Shown here: in pieces, positions 8,918-17,302 of the stretch
Layout: each line of letters begins with the position of its first letter
Numbering within the stretch: the stretch's first letter is position 1
DNA from: an uncultured Poribacteria bacterium
GTDB lineage: Bacteria; Poribacteria; WGA-4E; WGA-3G
NCBI GenBank assembly: GCA_951813545.1
Contig: OX638352.1
Coordinates: 5,489,966 to 5,553,965, forward strand
Direction of reading: 5' to 3'
DNA length: 64,000 nucleotides
Translations under genes and position numbers: made by a program
Notes under the pieces: generated by a model
What the model was told of the DNA's origin: nothing
Database searches by the model: none
What the model saw: the letters and a program-made list of their open reading frames with translations, nothing else

Positions 8918-11056
8918 TTAGACAGGCTTATCGGGAACGGTGATGGTTTTCCATGCGACGGCTGTGCGACCTACCATATCAACGGTTGCGGCTCGAAGAT
9001 GATAGTCTCCGGGATGCCTAAGGTCAAAACCAATCTCTACACTGACAGCCGATTCCGTTTGCGTGATGCGAATTTCCGATTGTTCTCTGTTCAAAAAACG
9101 GTAATCCTCCTCCGCTGGACCGAACAACTCCCAAAGCACCCTCTCGTTATTGTAGATACCACTTGCGTCTGCACCCCGCGTGTAGTAAACAGAGGCGGAT
9201 CCTTCGGTCACAGTCGCGCAAGCATGGACTTCAATCGGGGTATTGGTATGTGGGATAGATACATCAACAGTTAGCGTTGGAGGGATACCGGTTGGACGGG
9301 TGGGTGTCCTTGCGCCTTCGTGTAAGACCGCCTCTCCACCTTCACGGACCTCCACCTTACCGTCCTCTTGAATCCGGACGACTTCACGATAATCGGACAA
9401 CTTAAGTCCGGCTAAATCCCATAGGAGATCAAAGGCAACACCGAGTCGGACCACCCTCTCAATCTCGGTAAAAAAGTTGTGCATCACAGTGCGATACTTG
9501 ATACCTTCTCTATTGCGCCTCTCTAAATTGAGTTCTCCGACTCCCCAGAGATTACCCCTACCCATCTCAACATGTCCGAGATTGTAACCCGGTGGTAGGA
9601 GAATGACGATTTCTGCAGCTGTTCGTAGCGCGCCAAGTTTCCTATGCGGATGGCTTTCAACATGGGCACTCAGATTTCGTGAGAGTGCGAGGACTTCGCT
9701 GTAAGGCACACAGGCGAGTTGATAGTTGTCCCAGTAGTGGAAATGCCTTGCGCCTAAGTCGTAAGCGTGTGTCTGGAGCCAGAATGCGTCGGCGCGATGC
9801 ACCTGTCCGTAGATGCTCATGCCCCAATTTTTATCGATTTGTCTTGCAGCACCTCGGAGGAATCCGTAGACGATACTCGCCAGATTCTTCGGGTTGTCTA
9901 TCGGGATCTGGCAGCCGTAAGTCATATTCATTTCGGGCAGTGTCCTCATTGTTCCGACGCGACCGGGTGGCTCAAAGACGATTGCGGCAGGCGTTTCCGT
10001 GTTTCCCTCTGACAGTTCATATACCGCTGAACTGATCATGGTCTCCCAGACATAGAGATTCTGCTGAAGAAACTTCATGTTTCCCAAGTCCACATCCGAG
10101 TGTGCCTCCAAACCTTTGCATAGCCGTGTAGGTGCGCCATCGTACTTGGCGGTGTGGAAATAGTCTTGGAAAGCTTCAAAGGCGAGTTGTGGCGTTATTA
10201 CTTTCCGAAATGCCTCATCTGCTTCCAGCTTGGGTCGAAGTACATGGTCACGAGTGCAGACAGCGGGTTCGTCCATGAAAAGAGCGGGACCGAGGTAGTT
10301 GCTTCGGTATAAACACTCAGGATAACCGAGTACAGCTGCGTCGACCCCCCAGTAAAAAATGTTGCGATTTTTAACCCATTCCACCTGTTCTGCATCAACA
10401 CGAACGCAGTTGATCCCTGCCGCGATCATCTCGTCGTAATCGGCTTCCGTCAAAGGTATGATTTCATAATCGGACATATCGTAGCGACGCGTTTCGTCTT
10501 TCTGCCTCGTGTTGCTGGGGGGTCCGATGAGAGCATCCGGACGGAGTGAAAGAAGCTGCGTGTCGGGTGGTGTGTTAGATTCGCTCGAATCGGATATACC
10601 CGTAAGCCGATAGGTATGTCCAAGGTATTTCGCCCTTTGTGGGAAGAGATTATTTTGCGCCATTTCATCTGCGGGTTTAGGGAAAAGATACTGCCACGCG
10701 CCGAGTCCAGGCAGGACAGGTTTCCCAGTGAATCTATCGTGGAATTCCAAAGGCGTGTCGTTTCCAATTTGGAGGATGTAACGGGACGTGGTCGCGCCGG
10801 CTTCCTTCAGATCCATGGATGGTGCACTTCTGCTGAGCAACCAGACAGCAAATTTTTCACCGGATGCTTTCGTTGCGCGGAGACAAATCCACTGGGACAG
10901 CACACCAGCCTTTTCCTCAACCGAACCGATTGCCAAGGTGAGTATTCTCACAACGGCGTTCGGCAGCGGGTCTTCACCTTCACACTGGTATGTCGCTATT
11001 TGCCCCGGTTCGCCAAGTGGATAGGGCTTGCGTTCGGAAGTCTGTTGTGCTTGCAT
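8918..11056 (-). CDS. large glycosidase-like hypothetical protein
   Basis: 712 residues, no signal peptide. I do not recognise a named family with certainty. The middle (about 195-520) reads like a TIM-barrel hydrolase: GINCVRVDAEQVEWVKNRNI, then FMDEPAV, then a long helix-strand alternation with LGARHFHYWDNYQLACVP. The C-terminal 120 residues look like a beta-sandwich ending in PGDYHLRAATVDMVGRTAV. Catalytic acids cannot be assigned from one sequence; E in FMDEP is a candidate. ATG at 11056 has GAGG nine bases upstream. It follows the PhyH-like gene after 11 bp, so the two are likely one operon. Confidence 0.5.
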   Translation of the reverse strand: MQAQQTSERKPYPLGEPGQIATYQCEGEDPLPNAVVRILTLAIGSVEEKAGVLSQWICLRATKASGEKFAVWLLSRSAPSMDLKEAGATTSRYILQIGNDTPLEFHDRFTGKPVLPGLGAWQYLFPKPADEMAQNNLFPQRAKYLGHTYRLTGISDSSESNTPPDTQLLSLRPDALIGPPSNTRQKDETRRYDMSDYEIIPLTEADYDEMIAAGINCVRVDAEQVEWVKNRNIFYWGVDAAVLGYPECLYRSNYLGPALFMDEPAVCTRDHVLRPKLEADEAFRKVITPQLAFEAFQDYFHTAKYDGAPTRLCKGLEAHSDVDLGNMKFLQQNLYVWETMISSAVYELSEGNTETPAAIVFEPPGRVGTMRTLPEMNMTYGCQIPIDNPKNLASIVYGFLRGAARQIDKNWGMSIYGQVHRADAFWLQTHAYDLGARHFHYWDNYQLACVPYSEVLALSRNLSAHVESHPHRKLGALRTAAEIVILLPPGYNLGHVEMGRGNLWGVGELNLERRNREGIKYRTVMHNFFTEIERVVRLGVAFDLLWDLAGLKLSDYREVVRIQEDGKVEVREGGEAVLHEGARTPTRPTGIPPTLTVDVSIPHTNTPIEVHACATVTEGSASVYYTRGADASGIYNNERVLWELFGPAEEDYRFLNREQSEIRITQTESAVSVEIGFDLRHPGDYHLRAATVDMVGRTAVAWKTITVPDKPV

Positions 11057-11067
11057 TGTGTAGTACC

Positions 11068-11853
11068 TCAGCGTGCGTCTAATTCGCTCAAGATTCGCTC
11101 TACGACCTGCTTTTGCTGTCCTTGAACGGCGGGCTGTTCCAATTCGTAGACTTCATCCAAAATCAGATGTTTATGGCTTTCAATCGGGAGGGCACTGTGT
11201 GATCCGTTATCAATATACCGATTGAAGATAGTGTATCGCGGATAATCTTCGGTCCAGCGTCTTCCGCCGTGATAGAGTGCTTCTGTAAAGATGACACAGT
11301 CGCCCGCGTTAACAGAGACGTTGATAACCGTAGGCGGTCCATCGTAAATGGAGAGGTCATCGGGTGGATCGAAGTTACGCTTATGACTTCCGAGTAGACA
11401 GACAAAACCTGTCCCTTCTGGCACATCAACTAACGAAATACCAGCATTGAGAAAACCCGCGCGCGGTCCCAATTCATCAACACTGTAATCTTGGCCCGCC
11501 GCATGGAAGTGAATGTCATCGGAGGTCTTGTAGTTCTTCGTCAAGGCACAATCAACGAGACAAGGAGTCCCTCGCGTCAGAGCAATAATCACCCGCATAA
11601 TCTCTCGGTTGAGCACAAGCCGTTGGAACACCGGATCGCCGTATTGAATATGATTAATCCAATGCGCAATCGTCGGTGAAGTGTCACCTGTCCGAGAAGT
11701 GGATGTAAGTGGTGGTGGCAATTCATCAAGAGGCGTTTCGTGCCATTGGTCACCGAGTTCAATCATTCGTTCAATATCTTCGAGGGGCACGACTTTGCGG
11801 AGAATAATGAACCCATGGTGATCAAAGAACCATTTTTCGTGAGGTGTTAGCAT
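11068..11853 (-). CDS. PhyH-like dioxygenase-fold protein with altered iron site
   Basis: 261 residues resembling phytanoyl-CoA dioxygenase (PhyH) proteins, cytoplasmic Fe(II)/2-oxoglutarate oxygenases. The N-terminus LTPHEKWFFDHHGFIILRKVV is the usual PhyH opening. Where the family has H-x-D, this protein has IHFHAAG, giving H117-x-A119 with no aspartate. The distal histidine is H195 in EALYHGGRRW. H-x-A/G at this site is known from Fe/2OG halogenases but also from uncharacterised PhyH relatives, so hydroxylase activity should not be assumed. Start ATG with AAGGAA upstream. It is transcribed ahead of the glycosidase-like gene. Confidence 0.75.
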   Translation of the reverse strand: MLTPHEKWFFDHHGFIILRKVVPLEDIERMIELGDQWHETPLDELPPPLTSTSRTGDTSPTIAHWINHIQYGDPVFQRLVLNREIMRVIIALTRGTPCLVDCALTKNYKTSDDIHFHAAGQDYSVDELGPRAGFLNAGISLVDVPEGTGFVCLLGSHKRNFDPPDDLSIYDGPPTVINVSVNAGDCVIFTEALYHGGRRWTEDYPRYTIFNRYIDNGSHSALPIESHKHLILDEVYELEQPAVQGQQKQVVERILSELDAR

Positions 11854-11869
11854 GTAAATTCCTTTTTTC

Positions 11870-11887
11870 TAATTTTCCTTGCGGTTC
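11870..11887. repeat. 18-bp leader motif, copy 1
   Basis: TAATTTTCCTTGCGGTTC occurs here and, identically, at 25663-25680. Both lie within about 20 bp upstream of a minus-strand start codon (PhyH-like gene here, MoxR gene there). On the coding strand it reads GAACCGCAAGGAAAATTA and includes an AAGGAAAA stretch. Role unknown; it may be a dispersed repeat end or a leader element. Confidence 0.5.
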
Positions 11888-12031
11888 ATTGATGGGATCA
11901 GGGACTTTGACGCTTCTTTCCGTTGACAGCCTTCCACTACGTTTCAGGTTGTGCGTTCGCGTCGCTATGAGGAAACCAATGAGTTACTGATAACCGAAAA
12001 CTATCTAAATGACACCTTAACAAACATGAAA

Positions 12032-12874
12032 CTACCGTGTTGTTTTGAGATCAGCCCACACAATAGGCAGTTTCTCAGCTGCTTGAACGGACAACCCAAT
12101 TTTCGATTCAAAATTACGGGTCACTTCGTCAGCGGTAAGCGGACGGTCATAAATACGCACCTCATCAATGAGACCAGGAAAATGCCGCTCAACGTTGCCG
12201 CGATTGTTCGCCGCACCGATATAGACAGGTTCCACAAACGGAATAAAGGTGTCAAGTTTTTTTACATCACCTTCAATAACCTCCTGCGGTTCACCATCCA
12301 TATAGATGCTGACTTCGGATTTTTCCGCGTCTACAATTGCGAAAACGATGTGATGCCATTTACCATCTGACAGGGCAAACTCAATTTCAACAGCGATGGC
12401 GTTGCAGCCCGCTGCCGATTTCTGACGGACGTAATAGTGGACGATGTCCTCAGCTAACGGAAAACCTGCTTTTGCACTCCGATTGACATCAATTGCCCAC
12501 GCCATATTACATCCCTGATCAAGGACTTTGAAAAGTGTCGTCCAATCCTTTTTGAAACTGGTTTTGACCCAAGCTTCAAAGGTAGATGCTCCGACCTGCT
12601 CTCCAAAATCGCCGAGGTTCGTTAAGTTGACATAATCATCTGAGCCATCAAATTCAAGTGCTTCTCCGACTTGTCCGTCGACAACCTTTGGCGCACCGAC
12701 TATTTTCCCATCATTTTCGCCCCAGACATCTTTGACTGTGCCGCCATCAATGTCCTGCCGGTCAAAGGTCCAATAACTCACAAGTCCATCTGTTACCACG
12801 GGTTCCGTATATCCACTGTGAGAAAACACGGTAATAATGAGTGTAAGCGGAAGGAGATAGATTAGCCTTTTCAT
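12032..12874 (-). CDS. exported LamG-domain protein
   Basis: 280 residues with a signal peptide (MKRLIYLLPLTLIITVFSHSGYT) and a full LamG/concanavalin-like domain: DGLVSYWTFD, GEALEFDGSDDYVNL, STFEAWVKTSF, KWHHIVFAIVD, PGLIDEVRIYDRPLTADEV. LamG domains bind glycans or other extracellular ligands; this protein has no catalytic domain. The C-terminus (EKLPIVWADLKTTR) resembles that of the LamG protein at 52542-53315 (QKLALTWGMIKVSK). ATG with GGAGTAAC upstream. It is divergent from the TPP enzyme gene, with 213 bp between the two starts. Confidence 0.8.
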   Translation of the reverse strand: MKRLIYLLPLTLIITVFSHSGYTEPVVTDGLVSYWTFDRQDIDGGTVKDVWGENDGKIVGAPKVVDGQVGEALEFDGSDDYVNLTNLGDFGEQVGASTFEAWVKTSFKKDWTTLFKVLDQGCNMAWAIDVNRSAKAGFPLAEDIVHYYVRQKSAAGCNAIAVEIEFALSDGKWHHIVFAIVDAEKSEVSIYMDGEPQEVIEGDVKKLDTFIPFVEPVYIGAANNRGNVERHFPGLIDEVRIYDRPLTADEVTRNFESKIGLSVQAAEKLPIVWADLKTTR

Positions 12875-13007
12875 AGTAGTGTTACTCCTTGCGGAAGTGA
12901 AGACGTTTCTGTATCTATAGAAAATCTCTGGTGTGGTTTCAAGGCTTCAGGATCGGTGAAGTAATTATAGCACTTTTGGAGTTTCCTACCAAATTTATTT
13001 TGCCTGC

Positions 13008-13036
13008 TTGCAAGTTATGCTGAAAACTGATAAAAT
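13008..13036 (+). promoter_or_regulatory. sigma-70-like promoter of the TPP enzyme gene
   Basis: TTGCAA at 13008-13013 and TAAAAT at 13031-13036 are separated by exactly 17 bp, close to a housekeeping promoter. Transcription would begin near 13043, leaving a leader of about 45 bases with the AAGAGGAG ribosome site before the ATG at 13088. Confidence 0.5.
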
Positions 13037-13087
13037 GGTTATTATATCGTGTTGCAAACCACGCCGACATAAAGAGGAGAAAAAACT

Positions 13088-14761
13088 ATGCCAAAAATGA
13101 CAGGTGCTAAATTTATTGCTGAAACCGTTCACGGGTATGGAATTACCCACGTTTTTTTTATGCCGTATATCGGACCGCGGGCTTTAATGGAGATGGAAAA
13201 CCTTGGAATCAAACGCGTTCAGACCCATGGTGAGAAAGCGGCGGCGTATATGGCGGATGCCTATGCTCGTGTGAACCGCAGCTCCAGCCTCTGTATGGCA
13301 CAATCAGTCGGAGCAGTGAACCTCGCCGCTGGGTTACAAGATGCCTATCTCGCTTGCTCACCGGTGATTGCGATCACAGGCAAAGAAAACCAAATCAATC
13401 AGCAACGGCACGCCTACCAAGAGGTAGACCACGTTAATCCGTTTTCCGCCGTTACCAAATATAGCGCATACGTCGCAACGCCAGAGCAGCTTCCCTTCTA
13501 TTTACGTCAAGCCTTCCGTGCAGCGACGACTGGGACACCGGGACCTGCCCATCTCGACTTCGAGGGCATCGCGGGGTCGTCGGTTATTGATCGGGACGGG
13601 GAACTTGAGGTAATCGTTGAAGAGGCGTTTACCCAATTACCGCCGTTCCGACCGGAGGCAGAAGCAGAAAAGGTAACGGAGGCTCTCGAACTCCTCTCCA
13701 ACGCGAAAAAGCCCATTATCGTAGCGGGTGGCGGCGTAACGGCTTCAGACGCACGCGCAGAACTCGTAGCACTGGCAGAAAAACTCTCAATTCCAGTGGC
13801 GACCTCTCTGAATGCCAAAGCGATGTTCCCCAGCGACCATCCACTGGCAGTCGGGACTCCCGGTTCATACTCGCGGGCATGCGCCAATCAAGCGGTATGC
13901 GAAGCAGACCTTGTCTTCTTTATTGGCAGCCATACCGGCGGACAGGTAACCAACGGCTACAAAATCCCACCCCAAGGGACACCGATTATACAACTCGATA
14001 TTAATCCAGATGAACTCGGACGGAATTATCCAATTCAATTGGGAATGCAGGGAGATGTGCGGAACACACTACGCCGGATGCTTGAAGCGGCAGAAACCGC
14101 TACACCGCGCATGGAGTGGATCAATCGCGTGCAAGAATTAGTGAAAAACTGGAGAGAGAGCGTCAGTGAAAAAGCGAATTCGGAGCGACTCCCGATGCTA
14201 CCGGAGCGTCTCTGTCGTGAACTGACAGATTATCTGCCGTCAGACGCGATTCTTGTGTCCGACACGGGACATTCAGGTATCTGGACCGGCACGATGATCG
14301 ACTTCAAACATCCCGATCAGAGTTTCATACGCTGTTCAGGTTCATTGGGATGGGGACTCCCCGCGGCGATGGGTGCGAAGTGTGCGCAACCGGATAGACC
14401 GGTGCTCTGTTTCACTGGAGACGGTGGCATCTGGTATCACATGACTGAACTGGACACGGCAATGAAGTCCGGGATTAATGCTGTTATCGTTGTGAACAAT
14501 AACCACTCATTGAACCAAGAGCAGGGGGGTGTTGAGTCGGTTTATGGCGGACGAACATCCGGTTCCGATGAACTCTGGCTGTTCCCGGATGCGGATTTCG
14601 CTAAGATGGCAGAATCGATGGGATGTTTCGGAATTACAGTCAATAAACCGAGTGAACTTGCGAGTGCTTTGGATCAGGCGTTTGCTTCAGGTAAACCAGC
14701 AGTCGTGGACGTAAAAACGCATGTAGAAGGGATTGCACCACGGACGTGGATGCCTTCCTAA
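13088..14761 (+). CDS. thiamine diphosphate-dependent enzyme, acetolactate synthase/benzoylformate decarboxylase-like
   Basis: 557 residues, the normal length of the family. E49 in THGEKAAAYMADAYAR is the conserved glutamate that activates the cofactor. The central domain (LLSNAKKPIIVAGGGVTASDA) is the usual TPP-enzyme middle domain. GDGGIWYHMTELDTA followed by VNNN is the magnesium/diphosphate-binding motif. These enzymes decarboxylate or ligate 2-oxo acids; the substrate cannot be read from the sequence. No small regulatory subunit gene is adjacent, which argues against a classical two-subunit acetolactate synthase. It has its own promoter, an AGAGGAG ribosome site, and ends at a shared terminator-like hairpin. 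Confidence 0.85.
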   Translation: MPKMTGAKFIAETVHGYGITHVFFMPYIGPRALMEMENLGIKRVQTHGEKAAAYMADAYARVNRSSSLCMAQSVGAVNLAAGLQDAYLACSPVIAITGKENQINQQRHAYQEVDHVNPFSAVTKYSAYVATPEQLPFYLRQAFRAATTGTPGPAHLDFEGIAGSSVIDRDGELEVIVEEAFTQLPPFRPEAEAEKVTEALELLSNAKKPIIVAGGGVTASDARAELVALAEKLSIPVATSLNAKAMFPSDHPLAVGTPGSYSRACANQAVCEADLVFFIGSHTGGQVTNGYKIPPQGTPIIQLDINPDELGRNYPIQLGMQGDVRNTLRRMLEAAETATPRMEWINRVQELVKNWRESVSEKANSERLPMLPERLCRELTDYLPSDAILVSDTGHSGIWTGTMIDFKHPDQSFIRCSGSLGWGLPAAMGAKCAQPDRPVLCFTGDGGIWYHMTELDTAMKSGINAVIVVNNNHSLNQEQGGVESVYGGRTSGSDELWLFPDADFAKMAESMGCFGITVNKPSELASALDQAFASGKPAVVDVKTHVEGIAPRTWMPS

Positions 14762-14774
14762 AGGTGAATTATAC

Positions 14775-14806
14775 GGTAGTGCAAGGTTTTTGAATCTTGC
14801 ACTACC
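14775..14806. terminator. bidirectional terminator-like hairpin
   Basis: GGTAGTGCAAG (14775-14785) and CTTGCACTACC (14796-14806) form a perfect 11-bp stem with a 10-base loop, lying between the convergent TPP enzyme and PIN-domain genes. It is followed by only weak T or A runs, so termination is likely but not certain. Confidence 0.6.
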
Positions 14807-14811
14807 CAATT

Positions 14812-15246
14812 TTAAGGACAGGTGTCTTTCGTTAGCATACGTTGTGCATGTGCTTTTCGCGTATATACTCTGCCTCCAGCTAACCCACGATTCTTAAAAT
14901 CTGAAAATAAATCTCTGTCCCCTTCTCGGTAAGACACAAGCACTTTTACGCTTGCTACTATAGCTAATGCAATAATATGCTCGTCGTTTGATGCTATTTC
15001 GCCTCTTAGTTCATCTGCCTTTTCTTGTACATCTTGAGAAGACACTATTTTGAGTTTACCGGCTTGTCTTAATTGGTCTCTCAGATCCTGCATTCCGCCT
15101 CTATTCCATTCATCTTCTAATTTCTCTGTACCAGTATAAGCGATTTTGCCTCCTCTTTTCTCCAACCACGTCCAGACCGGTTCCATATCTTCATCGTTTG
15201 GTTCTTTGAATTTATGAAAAGTATTCGTATCCACAATGACGCACAT
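14812..15246 (-). CDS. PIN-domain-like RNase partner of upstream ATPase
   Basis: 144 residues. The opening MCVIVDTNTFHKF carries the first PIN-domain aspartate (D6), E41 or E44 lies in KLEDEW, and SNDEHIIALAIV and YREGDRDLF carry later conserved acidic positions. PIN domains are metal-dependent RNases, best known as toxins of VapC type. Here there is no VapB-like antitoxin; instead the gene begins 3 bp after the stop of an ABC-type ATPase, so the two proteins are probably made together and may act as a sensor-effector pair. ATG start. A role in defence is inference from gene pairing only. Confidence 0.7.
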   Translation of the reverse strand: MCVIVDTNTFHKFKEPNDEDMEPVWTWLEKRGGKIAYTGTEKLEDEWNRGGMQDLRDQLRQAGKLKIVSSQDVQEKADELRGEIASNDEHIIALAIVASVKVLVSYREGDRDLFSDFKNRGLAGGRVYTRKAHAQRMLTKDTCP

Positions 15247-15249
15247 TGC

Positions 15250-16536
15250 TTAATCCTTAAATCCCATGAGTCGTTTAGATTCCTTGAGAAAGAAATCTCT
15301 GTAATTTGTTGGGGCACCGATCAGATTTGCCATGTCATCAAAACCGATATTATGTACCTTGACGACGTTCCCTTTTGGTTCAAAATAGATCAGGGACACA
15401 TCTTCGGGACGAATGTTCCCTTTGATGATGTCAATGCAGGCACGGCTGATCATATAGTCACTGTGCGTTTCAACGATGAATGACTGATTACCCTTATTTG
15501 CCAATTTTGCTAATAAAGAAGAGAGTTCTGCTTGTGCTTTCGGGTGCAGATGAACTTCAGGCTGTTGCAACAAGGAGAAATTCACTTCATGAGGATTGTG
15601 GTTTAAAACACGCACCAAAATCGGCAAAATTTGACTCACACCGTACCCTGTATCAATGATGTTAGCATTAGGCCCCCTTACTTTGAATCGAAGTTGGAAT
15701 GGCCCCCCTAAAGCCTGTCCAAAATTTTTTACCTCTATATTCTGAAACAACCCGGAACTCTTGCCAAATTCGACTAACTGTGCTTTGAGTGCTTCCCAAT
15801 TCTCGTTCTGAGTTGCTTTGATGCGCGTTAAATACATAGGAATATCGCTGCCTTCTGGATCATCAAATTCTCGCGTCGGATCATAAGTACGTTTGGGGCG
15901 TGAGCGAATAGGTGAAGTACTAAATATGGATATAGTGTCCCATATATCCCATGGCTGGTAGCCGCTGCTTACCGCATTTCCACGCGCTTTCAAATATTTT
16001 GCTAAGGCAATTTTTCCATCAGATTCCCCTTTTAAAAAATCTAAAGCCATATCCAAGAAAAGGTTGGTAAAAATATCATTCCCGCAATTTATCTGATATT
16101 GATTTTGTTTTATATCAAACGCAGTTAAGTCCCCTTCCCATTCCAATTCATCTTTAATTTTAAAAACGATTGCTCCGTCACTGAATTTTACTGTGACCGA
16201 ACTCACCGTGGGTTCAAATCCGCCCTTTTTCTCAACGAATTTGACTGTCCACTTAACATTTTCATTAGCATGTTTATAGGCAAATCCGAGTTTAAAAGTC
16301 TCGGCTTTGGGTCTGCTGTTCCTAACGATATCCTTGAAGATTCCCATTGAATACGGGTGTGAATTAAAATCTACCTCCCTATTCCGCAAATAATCCGCTA
16401 ATACATGGAAACATGCCAATGCTGTGGTTTTGCCGGTACTGTTTTCTCCGACCAAAAAGGTCAGCGGACGGATTTCAAGCGTCTGGCGTTCGGCAAAACA
16501 GCGGACCTCTTCCATTGTGAATTGGGTAATGCTCAT
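15250..16536 (-). CDS. ABC-type AAA ATPase (AAA_21/DUF3696-like), possible defence sensor
   Basis: 428 residues, soluble. Walker A GENSTGKT (G30-T37) follows the SMC-like opening ITQFTMEEVRCFAERQTLEIRPLTFLVGEN read in part. The signature-like GYGVSQILPILV, the Walker B/D-loop region LLQQPEVHLHPKAQAEL and the switch histidine in ETHSDYMI complete the ABC core, as in OLD/RecF-type overcoming-lysogeny ATPases. The C-terminus resembles DUF3696 proteins. No transmembrane or transporter part exists. ATPases of this class pair with nucleases in several phage-defence systems (PARIS, Septu, Gabija); here the partner is a PIN protein. ATG at 16536. A membrane protein gene lies upstream but is separated by a terminator. 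Confidence 0.8.
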   Translation of the reverse strand: MSITQFTMEEVRCFAERQTLEIRPLTFLVGENSTGKTTALACFHVLADYLRNREVDFNSHPYSMGIFKDIVRNSRPKAETFKLGFAYKHANENVKWTVKFVEKKGGFEPTVSSVTVKFSDGAIVFKIKDELEWEGDLTAFDIKQNQYQINCGNDIFTNLFLDMALDFLKGESDGKIALAKYLKARGNAVSSGYQPWDIWDTISIFSTSPIRSRPKRTYDPTREFDDPEGSDIPMYLTRIKATQNENWEALKAQLVEFGKSSGLFQNIEVKNFGQALGGPFQLRFKVRGPNANIIDTGYGVSQILPILVRVLNHNPHEVNFSLLQQPEVHLHPKAQAELSSLLAKLANKGNQSFIVETHSDYMISRACIDIIKGNIRPEDVSLIYFEPKGNVVKVHNIGFDDMANLIGAPTNYRDFFLKESKRLMGFKD

Positions 16537-16715
16537 TCTGTCATCTCCACAACCTCATTGTGTTATCAACATTCTACTTAGATTTGGTTTTGGGATATGT
16601 CAATCTGCAGTATTCTCAATACATTCTATCTATTATGGTAGCACATCCAACAAGAATTCGTCAAAAGAATTCACTGAGACACATGGCTGTTTTGTCTCGG
16701 GCATCCTGCATGAAA

Positions 16716-16744
16716 AAAGCCTCTTTTTCTATGAAAGAGGCTTT
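16716..16744 (-). terminator. Rho-independent terminator of the small membrane protein gene
   Basis: Read on the minus strand, AAAGCCTCTTT and AAAGAGGCTTT form an 11-bp stem with a 7-base loop, followed directly by a run of T. It sits 12 bp after the stop of the 126-residue membrane protein gene, so the ATPase-PIN pair downstream likely has its own promoter between 16537 and 16715. Confidence 0.85.
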
Positions 16745-16755
16745 AATTGATTTCG

Positions 16756-17136
16756 TTATGCCTTAGATTCTTCTAAGTGTTCAAGTTGGGGGTTGCGGAA
16801 TTTTCCCAGTCGCCACTCTCTATAGACGAAGAAGCCACCGAGTAAACATAAACAACTGTATAGCAGGTGTTGTATAAGGGCAAGCGTCATTAGAAAATCT
16901 CCAGTACTCATATTCTGCATCCCCTCGCCGCTCATTTCACTTGCTATAGACCGATCTACATAGAAATTACCAACCTGTTCAAAACCCCAATCAAAGATTC
17001 CACCGGTAAAGAGCATCGCACTAATGAGTATCAATCCCTTTGACTTTGTCCGGTAACATAAAACCACCAGTAGTACTGCGAGACCCAAGTATACAATAAA
17101 ATTCAGACCGGAAAGAACACCAAATAGCATTTCCAA
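16756..17136 (-). CDS. small membrane protein of unknown function
   Basis: 126 residues with about four hydrophobic segments (roughly 5-28, 33-50, 83-106 with a break) and a charged C-terminal tail ending EHLEESKA. No recognised family. ATG at 17136 has AGAGGAGG upstream, so it is a genuine gene. It is a single-gene unit: a terminator follows directly and 166 bp separate it from the HExxH protein gene upstream. No functional clue can be taken from the sequence. Confidence 0.6.
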   Translation of the reverse strand: MEMLFGVLSGLNFIVYLGLAVLLVVLCYRTKSKGLILISAMLFTGGIFDWGFEQVGNFYVDRSIASEMSGEGMQNMSTGDFLMTLALIQHLLYSCLCLLGGFFVYREWRLGKFRNPQLEHLEESKA

Positions 17137-17302
17137 AACCTCCTCTGCATCTGTTAATTCTTGAGTGTGTTACATTGGCTTACGAGTTTCGTCCATGGGC
17201 ATGAAACTCTACCTCTTTGCCTATTAGAAACATGTCACAGAAAAAGGATAGTGAAAGGTAGGTTTTGCGTAAAACGAACCGAGCAAAGGAGGCAATGTTT
17301 TT

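Noticed and set aside
13088..14761. Acetolactate synthase large subunit ilvB
   Set aside because: No small subunit or other branched-chain genes are adjacent; the substrate of this TPP enzyme cannot be fixed.
14812..15246. VapC toxin of a normal VapBC pair
   Set aside because: No small antitoxin gene lies beside it; the adjacent partner is a 428-residue ATPase.
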